Assembly (NCBI GenBank): GCA_928724745.1
Contig: CAKMXJ010000039.1
Coordinates: 310,001 to 374,000 of the forward strand
Direction: 5' to 3'
Origin: Anthracocystis setariae
Taxonomy: Eukaryota > Basidiomycota > Ustilaginomycetes > Ustilaginales > Ustilaginaceae
Length of the DNA stretch: 64,000 bases
Part shown: in pieces, positions 32,702 to 43,099 of the stretch
Numbering within the stretch: the first letter of the stretch is position 1
Layout: each line of letters begins with the position of its first letter
Notes under the pieces: model-generated
Database searches by the model: none
What the model was told of the DNA's origin: nothing
What the model saw: the letters and a program-made list of their open reading frames with translations, nothing else
Position numbers and translations under genes: made by a program

Positions 32702-34033
32702 TCTCCTACGTTGGCAAAGAGCGCGGGATGGATGAGATGAGCAGTGATGACGCTTGAGGGATGGTCTGTGCTGATGGTGAATGGAAGAGGAGGAGAGCGG
32801 GTGAGCAGGTTGGAGTGAGAGCATGTCTACAAGGAGGATGGTATAGGCGAACAGAGACGTTGCTGATGTTTGCGCTCAAGAGCTTTGACGTTGAAGAAGC
32901 CAAGCTGTGGATGTGATGATGGTGGAGACGAGGGAGTTGTGGTGGTGGTCGGATACTTACAGTACGAAGAGGTAGGTGTTACAAAGTGAGGAGGTACGAA
33001 GACAGCCAGTCGGAGAAGGATGACGTCTGTGGAGCTGCGTCGAGTGGCGAGCGTAGAAGAACCGAGAGGCTGGGCGACAGGTGCAGGTGCAGTTGGCAAT
33101 GAGCGGAATGGCTGCGGAAGAGCGAGTTGATCTGCAGACAGTTGCCAAAGTGCAAGGAAGGCAGCTACGAGGAAATGAGAGCATATGCAGAATCGCTTGT
33201 TGCAAGGCAGTGCGACACTAACTATATTATTGACATTTGACAAGACTTTGCTCGACATGCACAGCTTGTCGAGAATTACCCTTTCCCTTTCCATGCAGCT
33301 CACGCTCCCACAGCCTTCAACTACCGCTTGATGTTGCAACACCAATTTCTTGGCAGACTGCGAGCAACACATGGACTTGCTAGCCAAGACATACAGTAGC
33401 ATGACACAATGGGGTCTCGATGCCACAAGAGCCAAGATGAACATTAATTGTCTACACTACTGTCTCATTTGGTTGCCTCGATGCAAGAGCCGCGCGTGCA
33501 CCACTGCAATGCAAGAGCGGCATCCATTTCGGCAGTCTCAGGCAATGCACAGCCCAACGCTTGGCTTGTTCTTGCATCGTCTGTCGTTACTACCCTTGGT
33601 GCTGGCTCACTGTGGCTCTGTCGTGCCCCTGTCCACAACCAGAGCATCCCTCGATGGGGCCTGGTCGTACTCATGACGTCCATGCCCAGCGCAACTTCGG
33701 CACCGTTCCTGTTTGTGTCGCCCACGAGGCATGGCGAAAAAGAAGCATACGGAAGCCAAAGTGGATGTGGAGGACGAGGTCAAGTTCTGAAAATGTTAGA
33801 ACTGTACCATCAACACTGTGAAGAAATGGTGCATCCACGTGACGCCAATTCGTCCGTCTGTGCCCAAAGTCACGGCGGCGCTCGACGCTGTTGCACCATT
33901 GGACCCCACGCTTTGCCTGCGCGAATCGGCGAATGAACAGGCTAATGCTCTCGTAGCTGCTTGCGCTTCTCTTGTCGCCACCACCAGAAGCAGCATTTCC
34001 ATTGTCCCTAAAGAGGACTCACAGCTGCCCAAC
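32702..34033. other. Divergent intergenic region, armadillo gene / SRP54
   Basis: About 1.3 kb between two divergently transcribed genes. Open frames extend through part of it on both strands without conserved features, including in-frame extensions of both neighbours. It is treated as promoters and leaders. Confidence 0.45.
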
Positions 34034-35998
34034 ATGGTTCTCTCGGATCTCGGCAGGCGTATCAACACCGCCTTTCAGGATCTCTCCAAAGTGCCCACCG
34101 TCGACGCTGCCTCCATCGACCAGCTCCTCAAATCCGTCTGCAATGCTCTCATCGAGGCTGATGTCAATGTCAAGCTCGTGGCTAACCTCCGCTCGCAGGT
34201 CAAAACACAGGTCACTACCCTCCTCAACGACAAGGCCAACGCCAACTGGTCCGATGCCCAACGCCGTCAGCGTGTCCAGAAGGCCGTCTTCGATCACCTC
34301 GTAGCCCTCGTCGATCCTCTCCACGGCCAGTCCAAAACCGATGACGAATCGGGCGCTGTCGTACCCTCCGCAAACGCCGGGCCTGGCGATATCTTCAAGC
34401 CCAAGAAAGGCAAGCCCAACGTCATCATGTTTGTCGGTCTCCAGGGTTCTGGTAAGACCACCTCGTGCACCAAGCTCGCCCTCTACTACCAGAAGCGCGG
34501 CTTCAAGACCGGTCTTGTCTGTGCCGACACTTTCCGTGCCGGTGCCTTCGACCAGCTCAAGCAAAACGCAAGCAAGATCAATGTCCCCTTCTACGGTAGT
34601 TACACCGAAACCGACCCTGTCGCCATCTCTGCTGCCGGTGTCGCCCAGTTCAAGCAGAACCGCTTCGAAGTCATCATCGTCGATACCTCGGGTCGTCACA
34701 AGCAAGAGCAAGAGCTCTTCGACGAGATGAGGGAGATCGATGCTGCCGTCACGCCCGATCTCACCATCATGGTGCTTGATGCCAACATCGGTCAAGCTGC
34801 CGAGGCTCAGTCGCGTGCCTTCAAGGAGGCTGCCGGCTACGGCGCCATCATCGTCACCAAACTCGACGGTCATGCCAAGGGTGGTGGTGCCATCTCGGCC
34901 GTCGCTGCCACCAAGACCCCCATCATGTTCATCGGTACCGGTGAACACGCAGCTGATCTCGAGCCTTTCCGCGCCCAGCCCTTCATCTCCAAGCTGCTCG
35001 GCATGGGTGATATCAGCGGTCTCATGGACAAGATGGAGGAAATGCAGATGAACGGTGGACAGGAGCGTCAACAGGAGATGCTCAAAAAGATCGGAGAGGG
35101 CGGCATCTTTAGCATTCGCGATTGGAGGGAGCAGCTCTCCAACATCATGGGCATGGGCCCGCTTAGCAAGATTGCAGGTATGATTCCGGGCATGGGCCAG
35201 ATGCTCAGTGGCGCTGGTGGCGACGATGAAGCCGCTGGAAACAAGATGAAGCGCATGATGTTTATCACCGATGCCATGACTGCCGAGGAGCTCGACAGTG
35301 ATGGTCGCCTCTTTACGGCCCCCGTTCGATCCAAGAAGCCGCCTGCAGCCGATTCCAAGGAGGTCGCCGTGGCAGAGAGCTCGACAGCCGCCGCCAAGAC
35401 CAAGAAGAAGAAAAAGCCACAACCCAAGGTTCGCATGACCGCACGAGCCCGCCGGGTCGCACGTGGATCCGGTACGTCGGTCAAAGAAGTCGAGGAGTTT
35501 CTCATGCAGTATAGGATGGTGGCACAGATGTGTTCTCGCTTTGGCAAGTCGGGTTGGCTTCAGCAGATGCAGGGTATGGGGGCTGGTGGCAAAGGAAAGA
35601 TGCCAGCACCCGGTACGTTACCACCGGGCATGTCACGCGAACAGGTCATGCAGATGCAGAATGCCCTTCCACCCGAAATCAAGGCCCAACTTCGTCAACC
35701 AGGCGGACGAGAAAAGTTGCTACAGCAGATTCAGTCCGGCAACATCCCCGAAGGCTTAGCAGGCATGGGCGGTGGCTTGGGTGGGTTTGGCGGTCTAGGT
35801 GGTCTCGCCAACATGATGGGCGGTGGCGGTGGAGGTCCAGCCTCAGCCGCAGGCGGCATGCCTAGCATGGCGCAGATGCAGCAAATGATGCAAACCATCG
35901 GCGGCGCAGGCGGTCTCGGCGGTGGTCTCGCCAATATGATGAAAATGATGGCCGGCGGCGGCGGCGGCGGCGGCGGCCCACCCGCTCCACCACGCTAA
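34034..35998 (+). CDS. SRP54: Signal recognition particle subunit SRP54
   Basis: A 654-residue GTPase starting [17 protein letters not shown], the conserved SRP54 N-terminus; an upstream in-frame extension was rejected for that reason. The N domain spans about 1-90. The G domain has [18 protein letters not shown] (P-loop, about 136), [18 protein letters not shown] and DTSGRH elements (about 215) and [11 protein letters not shown] (about 275). The M domain is Met-rich and includes the RNA-contacting [19 protein letters not shown]54 binds signal sequences and SRP RNA and docks ribosomes at the ER. Oddities are a Lys/Ala-rich insert of about 40 residues (about 434-475) just before the RNA-binding helix, and a Gly/Met-rich tail after about residue 560. 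Both make it about 100 residues longer than usual. Confidence 0.96.
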   Translation: MVLSDLGRRINTAFQDLSKVPTVDAASIDQLLKSVCNALIEADVNVKLVANLRSQVKTQVTTLLNDKANANWSDAQRRQRVQKAVFDHLVALVDPLHGQSKTDDESGAVVPSANAGPGDIFKPKKGKPNVIMFVGLQGSGKTTSCTKLALYYQKRGFKTGLVCADTFRAGAFDQLKQNASKINVPFYGSYTETDPVAISAAGVAQFKQNRFEVIIVDTSGRHKQEQELFDEMREIDAAVTPDLTIMVLDANIGQAAEAQSRAFKEAAGYGAIIVTKLDGHAKGGGAISAVAATKTPIMFIGTGEHAADLEPFRAQPFISKLLGMGDISGLMDKMEEMQMNGGQERQQEMLKKIGEGGIFSIRDWREQLSNIMGMGPLSKIAGMIPGMGQMLSGAGGDDEAAGNKMKRMMFITDAMTAEELDSDGRLFTAPVRSKKPPAADSKEVAVAESSTAAAKTKKKKKPQPKVRMTARARRVARGSGTSVKEVEEFLMQYRMVAQMCSRFGKSGWLQQMQGMGAGGKGKMPAPGTLPPGMSREQVMQMQNALPPEIKAQLRQPGGREKLLQQIQSGNIPEGLAGMGGGLGGFGGLGGLANMMGGGGGGPASAAGGMPSMAQMQQMMQTIGGAGGLGGGLANMMKMMAGGGGGGGGPPAPPR

Positions 35999-36008
35999 AC
36001 CTCTCTTT

Positions 36009-36023
36009 CCCCCCCCCCCCCCC
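36009..36023. repeat. Poly-C tract (15 C)
   Basis: A homopolymer 10 bases after the SRP54 stop codon, in the short convergent gap with NOT4. Confidence 0.9.
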
Positions 36024-36219
36024 GCTTTTCCCTTACCCTACATCTTCTTGAAATACACTCTCTAACCTCAAAAAGCGCTGCTACAACAATCGGACCGAGG
36101 CTATGGAATTTGTGTATTGCGTGCGTAGAGAAAAAAAAATCATGCAAAGTTATCTCAAGTAGACGGAACAAACAACACGACGGCGAGCAAGTCGGAAACG
36201 AGACCGACGGGTGGCAAAC

Positions 36220-39200
36220 TCACGACATGTTCGGATACGCAGAAGCCTGACCTTGTCCCTGCCCCTGCCCCTGCTGTTGCTGTTGCTGTTGCTGTTGCTG
36301 CATGAAGCGTTGGTGGTCGTTGAACTGCGGACCCGATCCAAAGCCAGCATTGGCGTTGGCAAGCTGGTCAAACGGCGAAAAGGAGCCGCCAAACCCTCCC
36401 ATGCCCGCACCATAGCGGTTGCCGCCAAACTGTTGCTGCTGCTGCTGTTGAGCGGCCTGAACCTGAGCACGCGTCATCGACATGATGGCAGGATCACTGA
36501 ACGGCATGTCAGCGCCTCCCGAACCAGGCTGAGCTCCATATCCAGGGCGACGGCCCGCAAGCAGCTGAGCCAACAGCGGTTCCGAGGGATTGCCGTTGCC
36601 GCTGCCGTTGGGTCGGTTCTCGGCGTGATCCCTGGTGCCTGATGCAAATTGGGCCTGTTGCTGCGCTCGCTGCGCCGCTTGCTGCTGAAGTTCGGCGAGG
36701 AAACTGGCGCCGCTACCATTGCTGAGCGCAGTCGGCTGCGGTTGCTGCAGCGAATCGGACGCATTGCCGAGGCTGCTACCGCCCAACTGATGCAACGAGG
36801 CAAGCAGAGCCTGCTGCTGACGACTGGCTGGCGCCGAAATCCCGGGAGGAGGTGTGTTGGTGCCGAAGCGACTTCCAAAGCCGGGGCCTCCGATGCCGGG
36901 AGGAGGTCGGTTGAGGCCCATGCCAGGGAAAGCGTTGGTATCGCGACCGAAAGGCGCAGCGGCACCTGCGTCGCCAAGTCCGTTCATGCGGCTCATCGAG
37001 TTATCCTGGTCAAAGACGCTGCCAAGCAGGCTGGTCACATCCTTGCCAGCGCCGTAGCCGTCTCCATCACGGAAGCCCTGCATCACTTGCGTTCGCAACG
37101 GCGATGCCGTCATGAAGGAATCCGATTCCTTGCGCTTGGCAAAGTCGAAGCGCGATGCCCGCTTCGATGCATCGCCTCCTCCTTCGATTGCTTCTTCCGG
37201 TCCGACTCCACTGTGTCCGCCTCCGACGAAGCTGTCCTGTCCAAGCATCCTCCTCGTCTGGTCGGCGAGGTTGAACGTGGTCGGATACACGCTGTCGGCG
37301 AAAGAGCTGCCGTCCTCCTTGATCGTTTCGCCAGCCCCGGGTGCAAAGGGATCGAAAGAGCCCGAATAGCTGAGTGGAGCTGGCGATGCTGTCGTACTGC
37401 GGTTGGGCGCCCTCACGATACCGGGAGGTGGCGTAGCCGTTGTGCCGAGACTTGCGTGCGCAGCTAGAACGCCAGGCGGTGCCCCAAAGGGACTGAAGGT
37501 GGTGAAAGCGCTGGTGAGCTCGGAGGGACCGTCGTTGCTGGGAAGCTGCGAGTTGGCGGGCAAGTTGAACGAGAAATCGCCGTCCTGGAAGCTGGACAGG
37601 GCATCGTCGAAGTCCGGGAATGGGCTGGGCTTGACCATGGCAGGCTGCGCCTCGCGTCTCTGAAGCATGTCGTCGAGGAGTGCCTGTGCGCTCGAGGATG
37701 GCTGGTAGGTCGACTTGGGGTGGTCACTGTCGGTGTGAGGCGTGGCGGGTCGGGAGTCGGTGCTCGAAGCCGAATGTCCGAGGCCGGGTGGAGGCGAGGC
37801 TTTGGAGAGTCCCGGGGGCGGAGGCAAAGGTGAGTCTGTGACGGCGGTCTTGGAAGCTCCTGCGAGCGCTGTCTGCTCCTTGCGAGGCGTCGAAGATGCA
37901 GCGTGACCGGCATCGCCCACCGAGACCGGGACTGCGCGGCTGAGAACGGGGGAGGACGGCTGCGATGTGCTTGGCGAATCTGTGGCAAAGCCTGCTGGGG
38001 AGTCGGGCCGATCACTGGCAAGGGCAAGCTTGGATTTGGACGCTGATTGTTTCTGTACCTTAGGGGTGGAGGGCTTCTGCGCACTTGCTTTCCTTGCCAA
38101 GGCCGATGCTGAGCTTGCGGAGAGCGGAGGCATATCCGAATCACGGAAGGGACTGCCGACGACCACGGAGGCAGACGAAGGTGCGGTCGACATCGGTTTG
38201 CCAGAAGCCCACGAGGCGGTCTTTGGCAGCGCCGACGATTCGACATCTGCGCTGCCGAGGAAGTCGGAGCGCTTGGGCGGTTGTGTGATGCCCAAGGAAG
38301 CGGGCTTGATCTTGTGCTCGGTGTCTTTGGCGGCATGTCGCAATGTGGAGAGATCCTCCTTGGTGAAGCTGTCGGCCTCCTCGCCAGGCTCATGCAAGTA
38401 TGTGCAACCGGGATTGGTACATGGCAGATTGCGCAAGTAGGTTGTGCAGTATTTGGTGGTTCCGTAGCTGGCGCGGATGATGCGACCATCGCTTCCCTTG
38501 CTGCCGTCGATGGCAACGATGGCTTTGGCAGCATCCTCCTTGCGGTGGTATGTGACATAGACGCCTAGCGCAGTCTCTGAAGTGCCCATGACGAGCTTGG
38601 AGGCGGTGTTGCGCTTGCTGATCAGGATTTTCGAGATACGACCGTATTGACCAAAGTACTCGTTGCTGCGTAGTGTAGGGATGAGCTCCTCCTTGGCGAG
38701 TTTGGAGCTGAGACCGACGACGTAGACGAGGTTCTTCTGCACCACACGCATATTGGCCAGATGCTTGCGGTTCATGGATTCCAACTCCTTCTTTTCCCTC
38801 TCTTTCTGTTTCTTTGCCTGTGTCAGCCTTTTGATCTCTTCGGCGGTCATAGGTTTGAACTCGACGGTCTGATCTGAATACTTTCGACGACATGCTGGGC
38901 ATCGACCGTTGAGATTCTGTTTGATATGATGCCAGCAGAATCGGCAAATCTGATATCCACAGGGACATGGCTTGAAGTTGGCGTCGGACAAGTCGATCTC
39001 CTCCAAGCACAAGGGGCAGTCCATATCCTCCTGTTGATGGGGATGGGATTGTAATTACGAAGCGGGGTGATTAGCATGGATTCGTGGCACTGGATACTCG
39101 GCGCTGATGGGATGCAAAACGTACCTCTTCATCGGACCAATACGCATCCTGCAAGCGGCATTGCTGAGCCTGGCTGACATCAAACTTGTTGGGTGCTGGT

Positions 39201-39391
39201 GGCAAGCCATTCGCAGGGGGCGGCTCGGAAGGTGCGCCAAGCTGAGCGGATGGGGTTGAGCTGGGGTTGGCGTACGAGGGGGAGGCGTGGTGGAGAGAGT
39301 GGGCGGCTGGGGCGCCTGGACCGACGACAAGGCCGAGGGGGGGAAAGGCGGGACCGGTGGTGCTGGTGGTGGGGGCGGTTCTCTTGGCCAT
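36220..39391 (-). CDS. NOT4: NOT4/CNOT4-type RING E3 ubiquitin ligase
   Basis: Exons are 39391-39125 and 39030-36220, joined in phase 0, giving 1025 residues. Exon 1 encodes a Pro/Ala-rich N-terminus ending YWSDEE. Exon 2 begins EDMDCPLC and holds the C4C4 RING (about 94-135, ending CPACRRKY), a coiled segment, an RRM (about 195-290, NLVYVVGLSS onward) and a CCCH zinc finger (YLRNLPCTNPGCTYLHEPG). A disordered tail of about 700 residues is rich in Ser, Pro, Gly and Gln. NOT4 is the ubiquitin ligase of the CCR4-NOT complex, in mRNA decay and ribosome quality control. The tail ends in a Gln/Gly run encoded by a hexanucleotide-like repeat, likely length-variable. The intron is GTACGT-CAG. Confidence 0.95.
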
Positions 39392-39955
39392 GATGACAAA
39401 GTAGAAACCACAATGGCCACCGCTCGAGACGAGTCGGTATGCTCAAGCACCGGGCAGCTTAGGAATGGAAGTTGGCGATGGCGAAAATGATGAAGACACG
39501 GAGCGCAAGGCGGTATGGCAGATGCAGGTGGGGTTGAGCGAGATGAGCGGGGCGGAGCAAAAGGGAGCGAGGCAAGCCAGCGGAAGGAGAGGCGGTGAAA
39601 ACAGCGTAGCTAGCGTTGCTGGAGGCGGAACGATGTTGAGCAAGGTAAGCGGAAGCGCTAGCGGCGAACGAAGAAGCAATCTTGGGTGGGCTCTGAAGAT
39701 GCTCCAGTGTCGTACGAGCCTTTGTGCTATCGGGACGATGATCAGCAGGAAAGCAATCGAGACTTGAATGCAAGATGATGGGCAACTCAAGTTGAATGAT
39801 GGCAAGGTCGATGATGCAGAAACGGTAGAAGCGCGTTGCGGTGGTTGAGGATCGATGTCAAGGTTGCATGGAAAGAAGACCGACGAGGTTGAGTGCGGTC
39901 CATACAGTTGGCTGATTTGCAGTCGCCGTCGCGTTGCGCAGTACTGTACTGCTGC

Positions 39956-39986
<31 letters not shown>

Positions 39987-40147
39987 TCTGCTATTCTATT
40001 CAAAGTGGGCTCAGTCGCGAGCGCAAAATTGTGTGTGACAAACACCAAAGCGCGCTGCTGTGCCTTTCTCTCACCACACTTTCAATACTGCACTGCAGAG
40101 TTGTCTTCTTTTCCTCTTTTCTTTTTCTTTTTCTTTTTCTTTTCTTT

Positions 40148-40180
<33 letters not shown>

Positions 40181-40783
40181 CTGGTCCTGAATCTAGCCAT
40201 AGTGACACGCACGCAGCTGAGGATCGCGCGCTGCTAGCTCTTTTTTAGGCACGCCTGTACTTCTAAAAAAGCAATTTTTTTTTTGGTGCTGTTTGAACCC
40301 TTCCTCGCCGCTTGGCCATCAGTCAACTGCCTACAACGGTGGAGGCTGAGCAGCAAGCTCAATTCCGATGTTATTTATTTCAATTTCAACTTTCCAATTC
40401 GATCACGATTTTCGACAGGTGCAGACCAGCACAGGAAGGTGCTGTTCAATACGAATCGGCCGGTAGCCACACAGCAACGTCGACTCCACATGGATGCAGT
40501 CCAAGTTGGGTCGTGCATGGTTGCGTTGCTATCGGACATCGTGTTCTCGTGTATCCAACTGCATACATCTTGTTCTCATCCGCAGCATTCTCCGTCAACC
40601 GCTCCTCAAAGTGCACCAGCGGTCGCCTACATCCGTACATCCGAACAGGGCACTTGTCCTATTCTCCACCCACCGCGTCCAAGTCCTTTGGCCAGTTTAC
40701 CGTTCCAGCTGTCTGCATTCAGCGTCTCTAGCGTCATCCATCCAATCGGCGCTCGTCGAGCCCCCTCCATCCATCCATCCATC
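39392..40783. other. Divergent intergenic region NOT4 / VPS55
   Basis: About 1.4 kb with no gene. It contains a CTG/TTG run (about 39943-39986) next to a TACTG pair, a long pyrimidine tract with about 31 T (40110-40180), and a CATC run (40768-40783) ending right at the VPS55 start codon. Confidence 0.5.
40110..40180. repeat. Polypyrimidine tract with T31
   Basis: CTTTTT-type units followed by about 31 consecutive T. Homopolymer length may be unreliable. Confidence 0.85.
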
Positions 40784-41279
40784 ATGGCTGCCGAACTCCG
40801 AAGTAAGTCGACCCAATCCAATCTCCTTTCCCATGGCTGACGATACGCTCAACTATGTACTGATGTGCTGACTCGCCTCATGTCGAATATCTTGTCTTGT
40901 TGGAATCACAGCCATCATTCTGCTATCCTTCGTGCTTGCACTGGGCTTCCTGCTCATCATCCTCTCCTGCGCTCTGTGGTCCAACTGGCTGCCACTTCTT
41001 GTTGCCATCATCTATGTCATGACTCCATTACCAAACAGCCTATGCGCTCGCTGCGCCGGCGCAGATGACTTTTCAGCAGACTACAACAGCGGCTTCCTCG
41101 ATTTTGGCAACTTTATGACCGGTGTCATGATCGTTTCCGGCTTTGCGCTGCCATTGTCTCTGGCGCACGCCGGTGTCATTGCACCCACCGCATGCTGGAT
41201 GTCCATCGCCGGCGGTGGTCTCGTCTATGGCACCATCCTCACCTACTCCGGATTTTTCAACGAGTCCGATGACTACTGA
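40784..41279 (+). CDS. VPS55: Vps55 / LEPROT family endosomal membrane protein
   Basis: Exons are 40784-40802 and 40912-41279 (phase 1, GTAAGT-CACAG), encoding 128 residues beginning MAAELRT. Four hydrophobic helices are visible: ILLSFVLALGFLLIILSCAL, LPLLVAIIYVMTPLPNSLC, GNFMTGVMIVSGFALPLSLA and the final segment ending FNESDDY. The APLPN-like turn (TPLPN) and the internal helices match Vps55 and the human obesity-receptor gene-related proteins. Vps55 works with Vps68 in late-endosome to vacuole transport. The length is typical. The 19-base first exon is recovered only by splicing. Confidence 0.92.
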
Positions 41280-41481
41280 TTCCCACCGCGATCGTCAGCG
41301 ATTCATATCCACTCACCACTACATCCGTCCAGCATCTCTGTATATACAACCCATCCTAGCAACTTCGTCTTTTCACGGGTCTCATACACGTCTGCCTTTC
41401 GCAGCTGGACCGATCCCAGGTGACTGAACTTTGTTGGAATAAGGTACAAGTACAAATGAATGCAACGGTAACGACAGGTCC

Positions 41482-42681
41482 CTACGACGAACTTTGCACA
41501 GCTGCGAGGCGCTGCTTTTTGCGCTCCAGATACCTCTGCTTTGCCTGTGAAATGGCCTCGCTGTCATTCCGCTTGGCATCCACCTTGCTGCGCTCTCGTC
41601 GCTTCTCCTCCTCTTCCTCGATTGCTCGTTTGCGTTCGAGCTCCAGCATCTGCTCTTCGATTAACGCGCTCTGTCGCGATCGGTGCGCATCTCGATTCAT
41701 TCGAGCCTCGTACTCCTCCCGACGTCTCTGATCGCGCTCCCTTCGCGTTTCCCTACTACTATCCATTTCCGACGAAGCCAAACCACCTTTCTCCAAGGTC
41801 TTCCGCCGCTTCGACACGATATTGAGCCCGGTGCTCAGAAGGGAGCGTTTGTCGACGATCTGGTTATCATCGTTGAGTTCCACCTCGAGTCCTTTGTCTC
41901 TCGCTTCTCTCGCAAGGTCTGCATCGCTTCGTTCTCGGGTGGGCTCGAAATCCTCTGCGGGACTTGCCGGCTTAACGGCCGAGGAAGTGCTCGCGGACTG
42001 TACTGCTAAAGAGGCAGCAATGGCCGCATCTCGGGCTGCGTTTGTATCGTTGAGCATGTCACGATAGAAAGAGGCCATCCCCTTGCTCGAAGCTCGCTGC
42101 TGCGCCTCATCTTTGTCCTGCTGTTCTTCAGCTTTGGCCAACTCTGCTTGCTGCTCCTTGTAGGCATTGGTGACAAACGACTCTTTGTCCGCAAATTCGT
42201 CGCCTTCTGCTTGCCTCTGCTTCTGGATGGTCCGCGCCTCGGCTCGTAAACGGTCGCGCTTGCGCTGCTCTGCCGACTCGAGGATGCCGTCTACGTACTT
42301 GGGCTTCTTGGAGGCATCTTCAATTAGCTTGGCCTGTTTCACCTTGCGTTCTGCTTCCTTGATCGTATCGTACACGCCGTCGTAGTCGAAGATCGAAGCA
42401 TCTAGCTGCTCGGCCTCCTGCTGCTTCTTCTTTTCGGCACGAGTGGCTGGCGTGGCAGCTTTGGCCGGAGCAAAGCCATCAAGGTGGACACGAGATCGTT
42501 TCCGTCGGTCGCCTTCTTCGAGCTGATCCTGAGCTCTGCTGAAACCGTCGTCTTCATCGCTGGCATCGTCGAAGGCACGGGCGCTAGGAGCCGCACTTGG
42601 CTTTGTTGTGGTCTTGAGGGATGTCGCCGCCGGCTTCAGCCCAAACGACAGCTTCGGTGCAGACGATGCACTTCCATACAT
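41482..42681 (-). CDS. NSRP1-like nuclear speckle splicing regulatory protein
   Basis: A 399-residue, highly charged protein starting MYGSASSAPKLSFGLKP. The frame upstream of this ATG reads as leader. The conserved NSRP1 N-terminal block lies at about 95-235: FDYDGVYDTIKEAE, KKPKYVDGILESAEQRKRD, EGDEFADKESFVTNAYKEQ and ASFYRDMLNDTNAARDAA. The C-terminal part is a long Arg/Glu-rich predicted coiled coil. Human NSRP1 (CCDC55) modulates alternative splicing in nuclear speckles; the fungal role is unproven. It converges with VPS55 and is divergent from the M13 protease gene. Confidence 0.85.
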   Translation of the reverse strand: MYGSASSAPKLSFGLKPAATSLKTTTKPSAAPSARAFDDASDEDDGFSRAQDQLEEGDRRKRSRVHLDGFAPAKAATPATRAEKKKQQEAEQLDASIFDYDGVYDTIKEAERKVKQAKLIEDASKKPKYVDGILESAEQRKRDRLRAEARTIQKQRQAEGDEFADKESFVTNAYKEQQAELAKAEEQQDKDEAQQRASSKGMASFYRDMLNDTNAARDAAIAASLAVQSASTSSAVKPASPAEDFEPTRERSDADLAREARDKGLEVELNDDNQIVDKRSLLSTGLNIVSKRRKTLEKGGLASSEMDSSRETRRERDQRRREEYEARMNRDAHRSRQSALIEEQMLELERKRAIEEEEEKRRERSKVDAKRNDSEAISQAKQRYLERKKQRLAAVQSSS

Positions 42682-43099
42682 GGCGACGACGTAACCGCTC
42701 GACACCAAGCCGAGCCGAATCCGATCTTGCCGTGATGCAAAGAGTATGGTGAGTAGGGAGCACAAGCTTGCAGAGTGTGACAACAAATCCAACTGAAAAA
42801 TTCAAGGTTTTGAAGCCTCCACACGCCAGCGGCCCCTCAAGCGCCGACAGAAGTGGTCTGTGCCAACGCACGCTTTTTCACCGCGCGCAGCTCGAAAGCG
42901 TCTGTCTTTGTTACTACACAAGCCTTCATCCTCTTTTCGACCTCTCCAACGACCTCTGGTTCGTAAGACAGCCAGTCATTCGTATTGTTCATTGCCTTCA
43001 CCTCTGGACTTTCTCTCCACTGCATCTGCGTCACCCGCATCGTGTCACAGCGGCTGACTCGTAGCCAAGTGATACATTTATCCATCCGCTCTGCCCACG
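42682..43099. promoter_or_regulatory. Divergent promoter region NSRP1-like / M13 protease
   Basis: A 418-base gap between two divergent starts. Both promoters must lie here; no specific element was recognised. Confidence 0.5.

Noticed and set aside
32827..33444. A 205-codon minus-strand frame upstream of the armadillo gene.
   Set aside because: Composition is random-looking and rich in Cys and Ser; it is more likely 5' leader or promoter.
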